Shown: positions 9,718 to 20,575, counted from the stretch's first letter. The stretch: 64,000 bases of DNA from Micromonospora sp. WMMD1155 (GCF_029581275.1 NZ_CP120742.1:1028501-1092500); one strand, 5' to 3'. Numbers and translations: made by a program. The notes: a model not told the origin generated them from the letters alone.

Positions 9718-10401
9718 TCAGGCGCCGGGCACGGGGGTCGGCGGAGCGTCCCGGGTGACCCGGCGCACCGTCCAGACCGTGATCAGCAGCAGCAGCGCGT
9801 ACGGCGGGTAGCCCAGCACCAACCGGGCCACGCCCAGCGCGGTGTCCTGGTGGGCCAGGTAGAGCCCGGCCTGCACGCCCACCTTGGCCAGCCAGACCAC
9901 GCCCCAGAGCACGGTGAGCTGGGTGAAGGTCCGCACCAGCTTCGGATCGGCCCGCCACTCCGAGCGACCCTTCGCGACCAGCACCGACCAGATCCAGCCG
10001 ACCAGGGGCTGCCGGATCGCCGCCGAGATCAGCAGGGCGACGCCGTACCCGATGCCGTAGAGGATACCGGGAAGGTAGAAGTCGCGCTCGTCGCCGGTGC
10101 GCCAGGCGATGGCCGCGCCGACGCCGACGCCGAACAGGCCGTTGACGGCGTGCCGGATCGGCCGACGCTGGGCCAGTCGCACCCCGGCGATCAGCAACGC
10201 GACGGCGACCGAGGCGATCACCGCGGGCCGCAACTCGCCGATGATGTTGGCGACCACGAAGACCACGACCGGAATGCTCGACTCGACCAGGCCCCGCCAA
10301 CCGCCGAGTTGGTCGGCCATCTGCTCGGCGATGGTCGGCAGCGGCTCGTCGCCCTGAGGGTCGATCTCCGGCTGTGCCGCCCGGTCCTGTCCCGTCGTCA
10401 T
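9718..10401 (-). CDS. DUF3159 integral membrane protein
   Basis: 227 aa from the ATG at 10399-10401 (MTTGQDRAAQ); a longer frame to 10500 adds an unconvincing N-terminus. After about 25 polar residues there are around five hydrophobic segments. The family is actinobacterial and its function is unknown; the mycobacterial counterpart is Rv2693c. It begins 25 bases after the OB-fold gene and is probably the last gene of the dut-DUF3710-OB-DUF3159 run. Confidence 0.88.
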   Translation of the reverse strand: MTTGQDRAAQPEIDPQGDEPLPTIAEQMADQLGGWRGLVESSIPVVVFVVANIIGELRPAVIASVAVALLIAGVRLAQRRPIRHAVNGLFGVGVGAAIAWRTGDERDFYLPGILYGIGYGVALLISAAIRQPLVGWIWSVLVAKGRSEWRADPKLVRTFTQLTVLWGVVWLAKVGVQAGLYLAHQDTALGVARLVLGYPPYALLLLITVWTVRRVTRDAPPTPVPGA

Positions 10402-10426
10402 CGCCGGCCTTCCGTCCGCGGTGCCG

Positions 10427-10804
10427 TCACTTCGGCGAGTCCAACTCGTAGTACGGGTTGTAGATGACCTTGCGGTCGTCACGGACGGCCACCCGACCAC
10501 GCGCGGTCAGGTGCCGGCCCGGCTCGATGCCCGCGATGTGCCGTCGACCCAACCAGACCAGGGTGACCACGTCGCTGCCGTCGTAGAGGTCGGCTTCGAG
10601 GGTGGGCAGGTTGGTGCGTGGCGTGTAGACCACGGTGCGCAGCCGACCGGCGATCGAGACCAGCTGACCCCGGGAGCACTGCTGGGCCGGGATCCCGCCG
10701 CACTCGGCGCTCTCCCGACGCAGCTCCTGCGCGTCGATCTCGGCCTCGCTGGCGGTGAACCGTTGCAGAAGCCGCCGCAGCGACGCCCTGCCCTCGTCGG
10801 TCAT
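10427..10804 (-). CDS. OB-fold nucleic acid-binding protein
   Basis: About 125 aa. The second of two adjacent ATGs (10804) is preferred because GGAGG lies 5 bases upstream; the first (10807) would be only 2 bases from it. The central part (GQLVSIAGRLRTVVYTP through TLVWLGRRHIAGIEPG to GRVAVRDD) is an OB-fold seen in small actinobacterial proteins next to DUF3710 (Rv2694c). It may bind single-stranded nucleic acid. No enzyme motif is visible. Confidence 0.85.
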   Translation of the reverse strand: MTDEGRASLRRLLQRFTASEAEIDAQELRRESAECGGIPAQQCSRGQLVSIAGRLRTVVYTPRTNLPTLEADLYDGSDVVTLVWLGRRHIAGIEPGRHLTARGRVAVRDDRKVIYNPYYELDSPK

Positions 10805-10911
10805 CATGACCTCCGCGTCACCCTCTCCACGCTCGCCGGCACCGGCGGCGCCGGAACCGTGCCGCCAGCGTACGCCGACGGAGCCGATTCCGGCGGGCCG
10901 GTGGGCTCGGG

Positions 10912-11574
10912 TCAGACCTGGCGCGGCTCGGCGGCGGCGTCGCCCGACTGGGCGGCGGCCTGGTCGGCGACCTCCCGAGGCAGCCGCAGCGGCAGCGGCT
11001 CGCGGACCGGCTTCGCCTCCTGGCCACGGTCGACCACCAGGCCGTCGAGGCACTCCACCAGCGGTCCGGCCAGGGCCGGGTCGGTGGCCACCGGGCCCTG
11101 GAACACGCCGCGGACCATCCAGCGCGGCCCGTCGACACCGACGAACCGCAGGTTCGTCGGGCCGTCCGGGGTACGCACCTGAGCGTGCAGCTCCGGCCCG
11201 TACTCGCCCTCGACCTCCTGGGCGCTCGCCCCGTCGCGCAGCAGCGACTGGCGGATCTCCTCGCGCACCTCGTCCCAGATCCCCTCGGACCGGGGGGCGG
11301 CGAAGACGCCCAGCTGGAGCGCGTTGTCGCCGTGCACCAGCACGACCTGCTGGATCACGCCCTGCGGGTCGGCCTGCACCCGCACCTCGACGTCGGCGAT
11401 CGCCGGGATGTGCAGGCTGCCCAGGTCGAGCCGCTGCACGTCGGGGTAGCTCTCGGAGATGTCGTACGGCCCGCGCTCCAACGTCGGCGCCGCATCGCCC
11501 TGGTCCGGGACCTGGGTGGCCCGCTCGTCACGGGTCTGCCGCTCGGCACCGGCCCGCTTTCGGGAGAAGATCAC
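10912..11574 (-). CDS. DUF3710 family protein
   Basis: 220 aa from GTG 11574 (VIFSRKRAGAERQ), supported by GGAGGG 8 bases upstream; the open frame runs on to 11841 but overlaps dut. The start is charged and polar, followed by an alpha/beta domain with no catalytic signature I know, and an Ala/Gln-rich end. The family is conserved in actinobacteria beside dut (Rv2696c). The start is 25 bases after the dut stop, so an operon is likely. Function unknown. Confidence 0.87.
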   Translation of the reverse strand: MIFSRKRAGAERQTRDERATQVPDQGDAAPTLERGPYDISESYPDVQRLDLGSLHIPAIADVEVRVQADPQGVIQQVVLVHGDNALQLGVFAAPRSEGIWDEVREEIRQSLLRDGASAQEVEGEYGPELHAQVRTPDGPTNLRFVGVDGPRWMVRGVFQGPVATDPALAGPLVECLDGLVVDRGQEAKPVREPLPLRLPREVADQAAAQSGDAAAEPRQV

Positions 11575-11599
11575 TGCGCCCACCCTCCGCTGTTCACAC

Positions 11600-12136
11600 T
11601 CACCCTGCCATTTCTTCCGTCTGCCCGCGGCCCGGCTCGTCCGTCCGACGCTCGACGCGCTCCTGACCCGCCGGCGACGGCACCAGCCCCGCGTGCCCGC
11701 CGGTGGAACCATGCCCGCCGGTCCCGCGCCGGGAGGCCGGCAGCTCGGCGACCGGCTCGAACCGCGCCCGCGCGACCTGCTGGACCACGAGCTGAGCGAT
11801 CCGGTCACCACGGGAGATCTTCGCCGGCACATCCCGATCATGGTTGATCAGGTTGACCAGGATCTCACCCCGGTAGCCGGCGTCGACCGTACCGGGCGCG
11901 TTGAGCACCGTCACGCCGAGCCTGGCCGCCAGACCGGAACGGGGATGGACCAGGCCCACGTACCCCTCCGGCAGCGCGATGGCCACGCCGGTGGGCACCA
12001 GGGCGCGGCCACCGGGTGGCAGCTCCACGTCCGCGGCCGCCACCAGGTCGGCCCCGGCGTCGCCGGGATGGGCGTACGTGGGCAGCGGCAGCTCGGAGTC
12101 GAGCAGCTGCACGAGCACGGGTACGACGTCGGTCAC
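11600..12136 (-). CDS. dut: Deoxyuridine 5'-triphosphate nucleotidohydrolase
   Basis: dUTPase hydrolyses dUTP to dUMP and PPi, keeping uracil out of DNA and supplying dUMP for thymidylate synthesis. All five trimeric dUTPase motifs are present: [39 protein letters not shown] and [13 protein letters not shown] 12136 is preceded by GAGGGGACCC. The 178 aa length exceeds the usual ~150 because of a polar, Arg/Glu-rich tail of about 28 residues after motif 5. It heads a four-gene minus-strand run. Confidence 0.96.
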   Translation of the reverse strand: MTDVVPVLVQLLDSELPLPTYAHPGDAGADLVAAADVELPPGGRALVPTGVAIALPEGYVGLVHPRSGLAARLGVTVLNAPGTVDAGYRGEILVNLINHDRDVPAKISRGDRIAQLVVQQVARARFEPVAELPASRRGTGGHGSTGGHAGLVPSPAGQERVERRTDEPGRGQTEEMAG

Positions 12137-12226
12137 GGGTCCCCTCTTCCGTCCGTTTCTCGGGGTGACCCTGCCATCCTGCCGGTTCACCCGGCCGCCG
12201 TGCGCCGTACCCTCGCAGGAGTGAGC

Positions 12227-12751
12227 ATGTCGCCCTCTCCGTCCGCCGATCAGCCGCCGGTCGACGCCCGCACGGCGTACGCCGAACGGCTGGACCTGCC
12301 CTGGTGGCTGTGGCTGGCCGGGCTGGTCGCCGCCGCGCTGTTGGCCGTCGAGATCTGGATGGGTGCCCCCGGCCTCCGCTCCTGGCTGCCGTTCGCCGTG
12401 CTGCTGCCACTCACCGCGGCCGGCCTGTGGTGGCTGGGCCGGATCCGGGTCGGTGTCGTCGGCTCCGAGCTGCGGGTCGACGACGCGCGCCTGCCGGTCC
12501 GCTTCGTGGCCGACGTGGTGCCGCTGGACGCGGCCGGCCGCCGTGAGGTGCTCGGCGTCGGCGCGGACCCGCTCGCGTTCGTGGTGCAGCGACCGTGGAT
12601 CGGCGGTGCCGTGCAGGTGGTGCTCGACGACCCGGCCGACCCGACCCCGTTCTGGGTGGTGAGCACCCGGCACCCGGTCGAGCTGGCCGAGGCCGTGCTG
12701 GCCGCGCGGGACGCGCTGGCGGTCAGCGGACCGACCACCGAACAGGGCTGA
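12227..12751 (+). CDS. DUF3093 membrane protein
   Basis: 174 aa; ATG 12227 with AGGAG 5 bases upstream is preferred over GTG 12221. Two hydrophobic helices (about 27-75, starting [20 protein letters not shown]) precede a soluble domain rich in Val and Asp with the motif [14 protein letters not shown] near the end. Function unknown. Its place between divergent dut and DUF4193 matches Rv2698. Confidence 0.88.
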   Translation: MSPSPSADQPPVDARTAYAERLDLPWWLWLAGLVAAALLAVEIWMGAPGLRSWLPFAVLLPLTAAGLWWLGRIRVGVVGSELRVDDARLPVRFVADVVPLDAAGRREVLGVGADPLAFVVQRPWIGGAVQVVLDDPADPTPFWVVSTRHPVELAEAVLAARDALAVSGPTTEQG

Positions 12752-12762
12752 CGCCGTCCCGC

Positions 12763-13668
12763 TCAGGTTCCCGTCGGCGGGCCCGGCAGCGCCGCCGGTG
12801 GCGCTGGTCGGGCGATGCCCCGCCGGCGTAGGTCCACCTGAAGCTGCTCGGCCATCTGCTGGGTGGCCCGCCGGTTGAGGAAGCTGGCCACCGCCGCGCC
12901 GGTCAGGAACGGCCCGAGGGTGGTGAGGTTGCGACCGAACCGCCGCAGCAGCATCTCCCGCAGTTCCTTGCGGGCGGCGGTGCCGAGCACCGCGCCCACT
13001 CCCACGCCGGGCACCATCGGGTTGACGCCCCGCTGGGTGGCCCAGGAGTGCACCAGGGCGACCGCCCGTTGGCTGCCGCCCTCGGGCAGCGCCACGCCGT
13101 GGATCTCGTGCAGCTCGCCGACCAGCTTCAGTTCCACCGCCACCACGGCGACGGTCTCGGCGGCGAGCAGCACCGGCGCGGAGAGCAGGGTCGGAGCGAC
13201 GGTCCACTCGACGGCGGCGACGCCGCCCCCGGCCGCGCCGATCGCGGCGGTGGTCCGGGAGGCGTTGCGAACGAGTCGGTCGGCCAGGGCGGCATCGTCC
13301 AGGCCGGGAAAGTGCCGACGCAGGGTGTCCAGGTCCCGGACCGGGACGTGCGGGGCGATCTCGGCGACGGTGTCGACCATCCAGCGCACGGCGGCACGGG
13401 GTTTGAACAGGTCGGAGATGCCCCGTGCGCGGGCCTGCCCGACCATCCGGGTCAGCAGTTGACGGCGGCGGGCCGGCGCGATGTCGTCCGCCGTCAGCGC
13501 GGCGACGGTGGCGCCGAGGTCGTCCGCGCCACCGGTGGCGCCGGGGTCTGCTGTGCCACCGATGGCACCCAGGTCGCCGGTGCCGCTGGGCGCGCCGGGA
13601 TCACCCACACCGCCGGTGGCGTCGAGGTCGCCGGTGCCGCCGTCGGTGGTGCCGCGTCGATCGCTCAT
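12763..13668 (-). CDS. Conserved hypothetical protein with low-complexity Gly/Asp N-terminus
   Basis: 301 aa. Residues 8-55 are an imperfect repeat of G-D-L-G-A-T-G-type units, so the DNA there is repetitive. The rest is mostly alpha-helical with two hydrophobic stretches (about 140-185 and 255-270), including [19 protein letters not shown], suggesting membrane association. The arrangement recalls EcsC-like or helical bundle proteins, but I cannot assign a family. It converges on DUF3093 with only 11 bases between stops and is absent from the mycobacterial version of this locus. Confidence 0.75.
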   Translation of the reverse strand: MSDRRGTTDGGTGDLDATGGVGDPGAPSGTGDLGAIGGTADPGATGGADDLGATVAALTADDIAPARRRQLLTRMVGQARARGISDLFKPRAAVRWMVDTVAEIAPHVPVRDLDTLRRHFPGLDDAALADRLVRNASRTTAAIGAAGGGVAAVEWTVAPTLLSAPVLLAAETVAVVAVELKLVGELHEIHGVALPEGGSQRAVALVHSWATQRGVNPMVPGVGVGAVLGTAARKELREMLLRRFGRNLTTLGPFLTGAAVASFLNRRATQQMAEQLQVDLRRRGIARPAPPAALPGPPTGT

Positions 13669-13783
13669 CGGACCTCCCGGTGTGTGGCTACCCGTTACGA
13701 GTCAAGCAGGTACCCACCGGTGGCGCATGCCTACACCGGCGACGGCGGCCCCGTTCCGGAGGCCGCCGCCGGTGTCGTTGATG

Positions 13784-14080
13784 TCAGACGCACTCGCGGC
13801 AGATCAACTCGCCGTTACGCTCGACTGCCAGCTGGCTACGGTGGTGGACCAGGAAGCAGCGGGCGCATCGGAACTCGTCCTGCTGCATCGGAAGCACCTT
13901 GACCGTGAGCTCCTCGTCGGCCAGGTCGGCGCCGGGCAGCTCGAAGCTCTCGGCCACCTCGGCCTCGTCGACGTCCACCGCGCCCGACTGTGAGTCGACG
14001 CGCCGTGCCTTGAGCTCTTCCAGGCTGTCCTCGCCGAGGTCGACCTCGTCGCGACGCGGGGCGTCGTAGTCGGTGGCCAT
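13784..14080 (-). CDS. DUF4193 zinc-ribbon protein
   Basis: 98 aa from the ATG at 14078-14080, with GGGAGAG 8 bases upstream. The first 70 residues are very acidic; the end carries a likely zinc site, CARC about 20 residues before CREC. The family is highly conserved in actinobacteria (Rv2699c next to cei) but has no assigned role. A disulfide-stress type promoter may lie upstream. Confidence 0.9.
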   Translation of the reverse strand: MATDYDAPRRDEVDLGEDSLEELKARRVDSQSGAVDVDEAEVAESFELPGADLADEELTVKVLPMQQDEFRCARCFLVHHRSQLAVERNGELICRECV

Positions 14081-14116
14081 CGGTTTCACTCTCCCATATC
14101 GATGTTGTCGCTTCCG

Positions 14117-14148
14117 GTTGTAACGCCGGACGACGCTGTTTCGGTTCC
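14117..14148 (-). promoter_or_regulatory. Candidate SigR/SigH-type promoter for the DUF4193 gene
   Basis: Read on the minus strand, GGAACC (14143-14148) and CGTT (14122-14125) are 17 bases apart, matching the SigH/SigR pattern GGAAY..N16-17..CGTT. A housekeeping-like TACAAC (14117-14122) overlaps it, so dual use is possible. The distance to the ATG is about 40 bases. This is motif matching only. Confidence 0.4.
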
Positions 14149-14498
14149 GCTGGCCGGCCACCACTTGTGTCGGGCACCCGACCCGAGGACCGAACGGGTC
14201 GAGCTCGCCGGGGCGACTCCCCCGCGAGCGCGGAACCTTACCCCCCCTTGGGCGAGGCATGTATACCGCCCTTGCGGCTGAGATGTACGCCCCTGCACGC
14301 GAAGTTGTTCCCAATGTGATTCAGGCGACACGAAGATAGGGGTAGTAGTACCCGGTTCGCGGTCGGCGCGCCGGGATGTCGGGCTGTTTCCACGCCACAG
14401 CCGGACAACCGTTAACCTCAGCGGCGTATTCGACGGCCGGCGGCCTGTCCGATCGTTTCCGGCCGCCGCCACCCACCTGAGGTCCCGGGAGTGCTCAG
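14149..14498. other. Long intergenic region between DUF4193 and cei
   Basis: About 350 bases without a plausible gene. It is less GC-rich than its neighbours, as expected of a divergent promoter region serving the cei-like gene on the plus strand. No riboswitch or hairpin is convincing. Confidence 0.4.
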
Positions 14499-15029
14499 AT
14501 GAGTTTTGCGCGGGTGCGAGCACTCGTCGTCGTCGGCCTGCTGGGGGTGCTGGCCCTGGCATTCGTGGTGACCGCGATCGTCCGGGACACCCAGGGGAAG
14601 GCGGGAACGGCCGAGGGCTGCCCGGAGGGTTGGCCGCTGGCCGACGTGACCCTGCACGAGCCCAAGGACGTCAAGATCAACGTGTTCAACGCGACCGACG
14701 AGCCCGGCCGGGCCGGCAGCGTCGCGGACGACTTCCGCAACCGCAAGTTCCAGGTCAAGAAGATCGGCAACGAATCCAAGGGGTTCGACGACGTGGCGTT
14801 GCTGCGGTACGGCCCGAAGGGTGTCGGCTCCGCGCACCTGCTCCAGGCGTACTTCCTGAACAACGCCGTGCCGGGCTACGACGAAAAGCGTACCGACGAC
14901 ACCGTGGACGTGGTGCTCGGCAACGGCTTCCAGCAGCTCGCCACCACCACCGAGGTCAACCAGTCCCTCGGTGACATCGGCGCGCCCCGCGCGCCCAAGG
15001 GCTCCTGCCCCTCGCCGGTCGCCAAGTGA
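14499..15029 (+). CDS. cei: LytR C-terminal domain protein (Cei-like, cell envelope)
   Basis: 176 aa with one N-terminal transmembrane helix (about 6-28) followed by an extracytoplasmic LytR_C domain: VKINVFNATDEPGRAGSVAD is the typical VxVLNGTxxxGLA-like start. Two cysteines (CPEGW after the helix and one near the C-terminus) could form a disulfide. The mycobacterial homologue Rv2700 (Cei) supports envelope integrity. Its place between DUF4193 and suhB is identical. Confidence 0.88.
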   Translation: MSFARVRALVVVGLLGVLALAFVVTAIVRDTQGKAGTAEGCPEGWPLADVTLHEPKDVKINVFNATDEPGRAGSVADDFRNRKFQVKKIGNESKGFDDVALLRYGPKGVGSAHLLQAYFLNNAVPGYDEKRTDDTVDVVLGNGFQQLATTTEVNQSLGDIGAPRAPKGSCPSPVAK

Positions 15030-15033
15030 CCGC

Positions 15034-15054
15034 CGGGCCGGTCTGACCGGCCCG
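15034..15054. terminator. Hairpin between convergent cei and suhB
   Basis: CGGGCCGGTC at 15034-15043 and its exact reverse complement at 15045-15054 form a tight hairpin directly before the suhB stop codon. There is no T tract. Confidence 0.6.
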
Positions 15055-15876
15055 TCAGGGGCCACCTGCGGCGTCCAGCTCCGCGAGCCGGTCGTGCAAC
15101 GGCCCGAACAGCGCCGGCGGGGCCGCGATCACCAGATCCGGCCCCGGCGGCGCACCGGCCAGACCGGCGACCCGGACCCCCGCCTCCGCCGCGACCAGCC
15201 CACCCGCCGCCAGATCCCAGGCCGCGAGACCCTTCTCGAAGTACGCGTCGAGTCGGCCCTCCGCGACCAGACACAGGTCCAGCGCGGCCGCGCCCAGCCG
15301 GCGGATGTCCCGTACGTGCGCGATCAACCCGGCCACCACCCGGGCCTGGTGCGCGCGACGACCAGCGTCGTATCCGAAGCCGGTGCCGACCAGCGCCTGC
15401 CCCGGATCGACCTCGCCGGAGCAGCGCAGGCGGACACCGTCGCGCCAGGCCCCGCCCCCGACCGTGGCCGTCCACTCCTCGCCGGTGTGCACGTTGCGCA
15501 CCACGCCGGCGACCACCACCCCGTCCACCTCGGCAGCCAGCGACACGGCGCTGTGCGGCAGCCCGTAGAGGTAGTTCACGGTCCCGTCGATCGGGTCGAC
15601 GATCCACCGTACGCCGCCCGGGGCGACCGGCCCGGTGTCGCGCGTACCGTATTCCTCGCCCAGCACCGCGTCGTCCGGTCGCAACTGTTTGAGCGCGTCC
15701 AACACCTGCCGCTCGACCGCCCGGTCGGCGGCGGTGACCACGTCGGTGACCGTGCTCTTGGTCGCCGCCACGGAAACACCCTCGACCCGCATCCGGTACG
15801 CGGTGGCCGCCGCATCCCTCGCGACGCCCAGCGCGACAGCCAGAAGTTCCCGAGGTGACGGCGCCGAATGCTCCAT
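15055..15876 (-). CDS. suhB: Inositol monophosphatase family protein
   Basis: Mg-dependent phosphatase; inositol-1-phosphate is the usual substrate, feeding phosphatidylinositol and mycothiol in actinobacteria. The 273 aa protein has the family motifs GEEYGTRD (metal Glu), [15 protein letters not shown] (DPxDGT) and [15 protein letters not shown] (WDxAAG). Start ATG 15876 has GAAGGGGA upstream. In mycobacteria ppgK lies between suhB and sigA; here the two are direct neighbours. Confidence 0.93.
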   Translation of the reverse strand: MEHSAPSPRELLAVALGVARDAAATAYRMRVEGVSVAATKSTVTDVVTAADRAVERQVLDALKQLRPDDAVLGEEYGTRDTGPVAPGGVRWIVDPIDGTVNYLYGLPHSAVSLAAEVDGVVVAGVVRNVHTGEEWTATVGGGAWRDGVRLRCSGEVDPGQALVGTGFGYDAGRRAHQARVVAGLIAHVRDIRRLGAAALDLCLVAEGRLDAYFEKGLAAWDLAAGGLVAAEAGVRVAGLAGAPPGPDLVIAAPPALFGPLHDRLAELDAAGGP

Positions 15877-16015
15877 CCCGACGTCCCCTTCCCGCACGAC
15901 CGGGGCGTTCCGGGCCCCGCGCGAGTATCATCCTTACAAAGTCCACATCAGCGCCGAATCGGCGGTCCCGCTGCGGTTACGCAGTGCGGCGCAGGATGAT
16001 CGCCGCAGACGGCGT

Positions 16016-16021
16016 TACAAT
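16016..16021 (+). promoter_or_regulatory. -10 box (TACAAT) upstream of sigA
   Basis: TACAAT is a near-perfect actinobacterial housekeeping -10 element. It would start transcription near 16028 and leave a leader of about 140 bases. A palindrome CTGCG-GTTA-CGCAG lies about 45 bases upstream. A SigR-like element (GGATG...CGTT) is present but its spacing is too short. Confidence 0.5.
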
Positions 16022-16165
16022 TCACCCCTGCCCACGCGCCACGGACCGCCGACCACCGGCCGGTCCGGGACACGAGGGTCCCTCAACCACATCGCCCGGC
16101 CCGGTTGCCCCTCGCTGTGCCGGACAACCCGGCCGTGCCCGCTCTTCGCCTCCGGAAGGTCATTC

Positions 16166-17761
<1,596 letters not shown>

Positions 17762-18006
17762 CCGGGTTTCGTCAACCGAACGTGTCGTTTTGACCACCTG
17801 GCGTGCAACACCAGATGGTGATCGTCCGGATGCACGAATGTGATCGTTGACGTGGCACCCTTGGTGCACGGCACACTGTCCCTGCCAGGTGTGACCTCGG
17901 TCCCCCGCGGGCACACAGGGAAGGCAGTGCCTAGTAAGGGTGTTGCACCATAGGTGAGCAACGACCGAAGAGATTGTTCATCGGTGACGACCAGAGGAGG
18001 AAGGCG

Positions 18007-18240
18007 ATGACCCCGACCCTCACGCCGCCGCCCGAGACGGTGGCGCCCCCAGCCGCCGATGAACGGTGCGACCGCTGCAATGCTGCCGGGAAGCTCCGGA
18101 TCACTCTGGCGGGTGGGAGCGAGCTGGTGTTCTGCGGGCACCATGCGAACAAGTACGCGGAGGATCTCGTGAAGATCACCGAGCGGTTCGCGACGGAGCC
18201 CGATTTCAGCTGGCGTGGCGCCGATCTGATGGCGAACTGA
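18007..18240 (+). CDS. DUF7455-type small zinc-finger-like protein
   Basis: 77 aa from ATG 18007 with a strong site (AGAGGAGGAAGG). A Pro-rich start is followed by CDRC at about 23-26 and FCGHH about 20 residues later, which could bind zinc, then an amphipathic helix. The protein is common next to sigA in actinobacteria, function unknown. The preceding 245-base gap holds its promoter region (AT-richer around 17930-17960); a dedicated terminator follows. Confidence 0.85.
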   Translation: MTPTLTPPPETVAPPAADERCDRCNAAGKLRITLAGGSELVFCGHHANKYAEDLVKITERFATEPDFSWRGADLMAN

Positions 18241-18257
18241 ATCCGCAAACCGACATA

Positions 18258-18299
18258 GCCGACCGGAGGCACCCCGAGGGTGTCTCCGGTCGGCTTTTA
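18258..18299 (+). terminator. Rho-independent terminator after the DUF7455 gene
   Basis: GCCGACCGGAG at 18258-18268 pairs with CTCCGGTCGGC at 18284-18294, followed by TTTTA. It is the clearest intrinsic terminator in the window. Confidence 0.85.
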
Positions 18300-18372
18300 C
18301 CTGCCCGAACCCCCGCCCTCCGGGCGCGGCCCCGTGCGACGGCTTCGTACACCCGTCACGCCGGACTATTCC

Positions 18373-18454
18373 CCAAGATCCGCGCACTTTCCGGGATGTT
18401 GCTGCCTCCCGCACGTCCGAGGCAGCAACATCCCCGAACTTGTGCGGATCTTGG
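18373..18454. repeat. Long imperfect palindrome, family A (copy 1)
   Basis: Arms of 36 bases (18373-18408 and 18419-18454) match at about 32 positions around a 10-base loop. The arms begin CCAAGATCCGCGCA and contain GGGATGTTGCTGC. A second copy of the same sequence lies at 62141-62222. It sits in a gene-free stretch between DUF7455 and the helicase; transcripts would fold into a long hairpin. Confidence 0.8.
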
Positions 18455-18562
18455 CGCGGACACGGACACGGACACGGGCGCGGGCACGGACACGGGCGCG
18501 GGCGCGGCGCGGGCGCGGCGCGGGCGCGGGCGCGGCGCGGACACGGGCGCGGACGCGGACGG
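18451..18562. repeat. Low-complexity hexamer array (GGACAC / GGGCGC)
   Basis: Directly after the palindrome come about 18 hexamers that alternate between GGACAC- and GGGCGC-like units. No reading frame here is convincing. With the palindrome it explains the 421-base gap at 18241-18661; the remainder up to 18661 shows nothing recognisable. Confidence 0.75.
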
Positions 18563-18661
18563 CATCCCGGCGGCAGACGCGGGACGCGGACACGACGCCG
18601 GGCGGCGAACGCAGGGCCGGGCGGCGGGCGCATGCGGATGGTGTCGGTGGTGTGGGTGGCC

Positions 18662-20395
18662 CTAGAGGGTCTGGACGGTGGCGATGCGTTCCTCGAGTTG
18701 CTCGATGGTGGCCTGGGCGCTCGGGGGACCACCGCAGAGGCGGCGTAACTCGGCATGGATCTTGCCGTGCGGTTGGCCGGTGCGGTGGTGGCGTGCCGCC
18801 ACCAGAGCGTTCAGTTGGCGCCGGAGCGCCACACGGCGCTGGGCGGCGCTCATGGGTGCCGGCGGCGCCGCGGTGGGCGCAGCGGCCGGCTGAGCGGGCC
18901 CGTCGGCGGTACGGCGGCGCTGGGCGGCGAGTTGTGCGGCCTGCCGCTTGGTCAGCAGCAGCGACACCTGATCGGCGGTGAGCAGACCGGGCAGGCCGAG
19001 GTATTCCTCCTCCTCGGGGGTGCCGGCCTGCGCCGTGGTGCCGAACGACGCGCCGTCGAAGATCACCTGGTCCAGCTCGGCGGTGGCCGAGAGCGCGGCG
19101 AAACGCTTCTCCAACTCCCCACTGGCCTGGTCGTCGCGCTGCGCCCGTTCCAGCAGGTCGTCGTCGAAGCCGTCGGACTCCTTGGGTTTGCCGAGTACGT
19201 GGTCGCGCTCGGTCTCCATCTCGCTGGCCAGCCCGAGTAGGTGCGGCACGCTGGGCAGGAAGACCGACGCGGTCTCCCCGGGACGGCGAGCCCGGACGAA
19301 CCGGCCGATCGCCTGGGCGAAGTAGAGCGGAGTGCTGGCACTGGTGGCGTAGACCCCGACCGCGAGGCGGGGGATGTCGACACCCTCGGACACCATCCGT
19401 ACCGCGACCAACCACCGCTGGTCGGACGCCGCGAACGTCGCGATCCGGGCGGAGGCACCCTGGTCGTCGGAGAGCACCACAGCGGCCTTCTCGCCGGTCA
19501 CCTGCTCGATCAGCTTGGCGTACGAACGGGCGGTCTGCTGGTCGGTGGCGATGATCAGCCCGCCGGCGTCGGCCATGCCGGCGTTGCGCAGCACTGTGAG
19601 TCGGGCGTCGGCGGCCCGCAGCACCTGCGGCATCCAGTCCCCGGCGGGGTCCAGGGCGGTACGCCAGGCCTGTGCCACCAGATCCTGCGTCATCGGTTCA
19701 CCGAGGCGGGCGGCGAGCTCCTCCCCCGCGTTGGTCCGCCAGCGGGTCTCCCCGGAGTACGCCAGGAAGAGCACCGGCCGGACGACGCCGTCGCGAAGCG
19801 CGTCGGAGTAGCCGTAGACCGAGTCGGCGCGGGAGCGGAGCAGCCCGTCTCCGCCGCGTTCGTAGCTGACGAACGGGATCGGGTTGTCGTCGGAGCGGAA
19901 CGGGGTGCCGGTGAGCATCAGCCGGCGTACGGCGGGCTCGAAGGCCGCCTTCACCCCGTCGCCCCAGGATCGGGAGTCACCCGCGTGGTGGATCTCGTCG
20001 AGGATGACGAGGGTGCGTCGGGTCATGGTGCGCCGCCGGTGCACCTGTGGGGCCATTCCCACCTGGGCGTAGGTGATCACCGCGCCGTGGAAGTCGGCCG
20101 CGGAGTGCACGTCGGCGTTGCGGAACGCCGCGTCGAGTTGGATGCCGACCCGGGCAGCGGCTTCGGCCCACTGGTTCTTCAGGTGTTCGGTCGGTGCGAC
20201 GACGGTGACCGCCTCGACGGTGCCGTCGGCGAGCAGCTCGGCCGCGATCCGCAGGGCGAAGGTGGTCTTACCGGCGCCGGGGGTGGCGACCGCGGTGAAG
20301 TCCTCCGTACGCCGTCGCAGGTATTCGACCAGGGCCTTACGCTGCCAGGCGCGTAGTGCCGGGAACGTCTCGAGTACCGGCGTCCGGGCTGCCAC
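18662..20395 (-). CDS. DEAD/DEAH-box superfamily 2 helicase
   Basis: 577 aa ATP-dependent nucleic acid translocase. Walker A is TPGAGKTT at 38-45, motif II DEIHH at 133-137, motif III LTGTPFRSD, motif V SEGVDIPRL and motif VI AQAIGRFVRA. The two RecA-like domains take up about 420 residues; the C-terminal part is helical with a Pro/Ala linker and a possible coiled coil at the end (TIEQLEERIATVQTL). No nuclease domain is visible. It resembles a widespread actinobacterial UvrB/RecQ-like helicase family of unclear role in repair. Confidence 0.92.
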   Translation of the reverse strand: MAARTPVLETFPALRAWQRKALVEYLRRRTEDFTAVATPGAGKTTFALRIAAELLADGTVEAVTVVAPTEHLKNQWAEAAARVGIQLDAAFRNADVHSAADFHGAVITYAQVGMAPQVHRRRTMTRRTLVILDEIHHAGDSRSWGDGVKAAFEPAVRRLMLTGTPFRSDDNPIPFVSYERGGDGLLRSRADSVYGYSDALRDGVVRPVLFLAYSGETRWRTNAGEELAARLGEPMTQDLVAQAWRTALDPAGDWMPQVLRAADARLTVLRNAGMADAGGLIIATDQQTARSYAKLIEQVTGEKAAVVLSDDQGASARIATFAASDQRWLVAVRMVSEGVDIPRLAVGVYATSASTPLYFAQAIGRFVRARRPGETASVFLPSVPHLLGLASEMETERDHVLGKPKESDGFDDDLLERAQRDDQASGELEKRFAALSATAELDQVIFDGASFGTTAQAGTPEEEEYLGLPGLLTADQVSLLLTKRQAAQLAAQRRRTADGPAQPAAAPTAAPPAPMSAAQRRVALRRQLNALVAARHHRTGQPHGKIHAELRRLCGGPPSAQATIEQLEERIATVQTL

Positions 20396-20575
20396 GCGAA
20401 GCTCCTCTCCGACCGCACGACGGCGGATCCGGGGCGAGGGCCACGGTGACCGCCGCCCATGAAAACGCCTCCGCGCAGAAGCTGCCGCGAAGGCCGACTC
20501 AGCATAACCAGCGTCGGCCCCACGTCCCAGGCGACGCCACGCTGGTCACATCTGTCACCCCCGACGGGAGCGGTC

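Noticed and set aside
15980-16018. SigR-type promoter for sigA (GGATG...CGTT)
   Set aside because: Spacing of about 14 bases is too short and the -35 lacks GGAAY; the TACAAT element is the better call.
15635-16165. Upstream extension of the sigA frame
   Set aside because: It overlaps suhB and has no coding character; GTG 16166 has a good ribosome site and gives the expected N-terminus.
18451-18562. CRISPR array or coding sequence in the hexamer stretch
   Set aside because: Six-base units without spacers, not repeats plus spacers; frames here are pure Arg/Gly/Thr artefacts.
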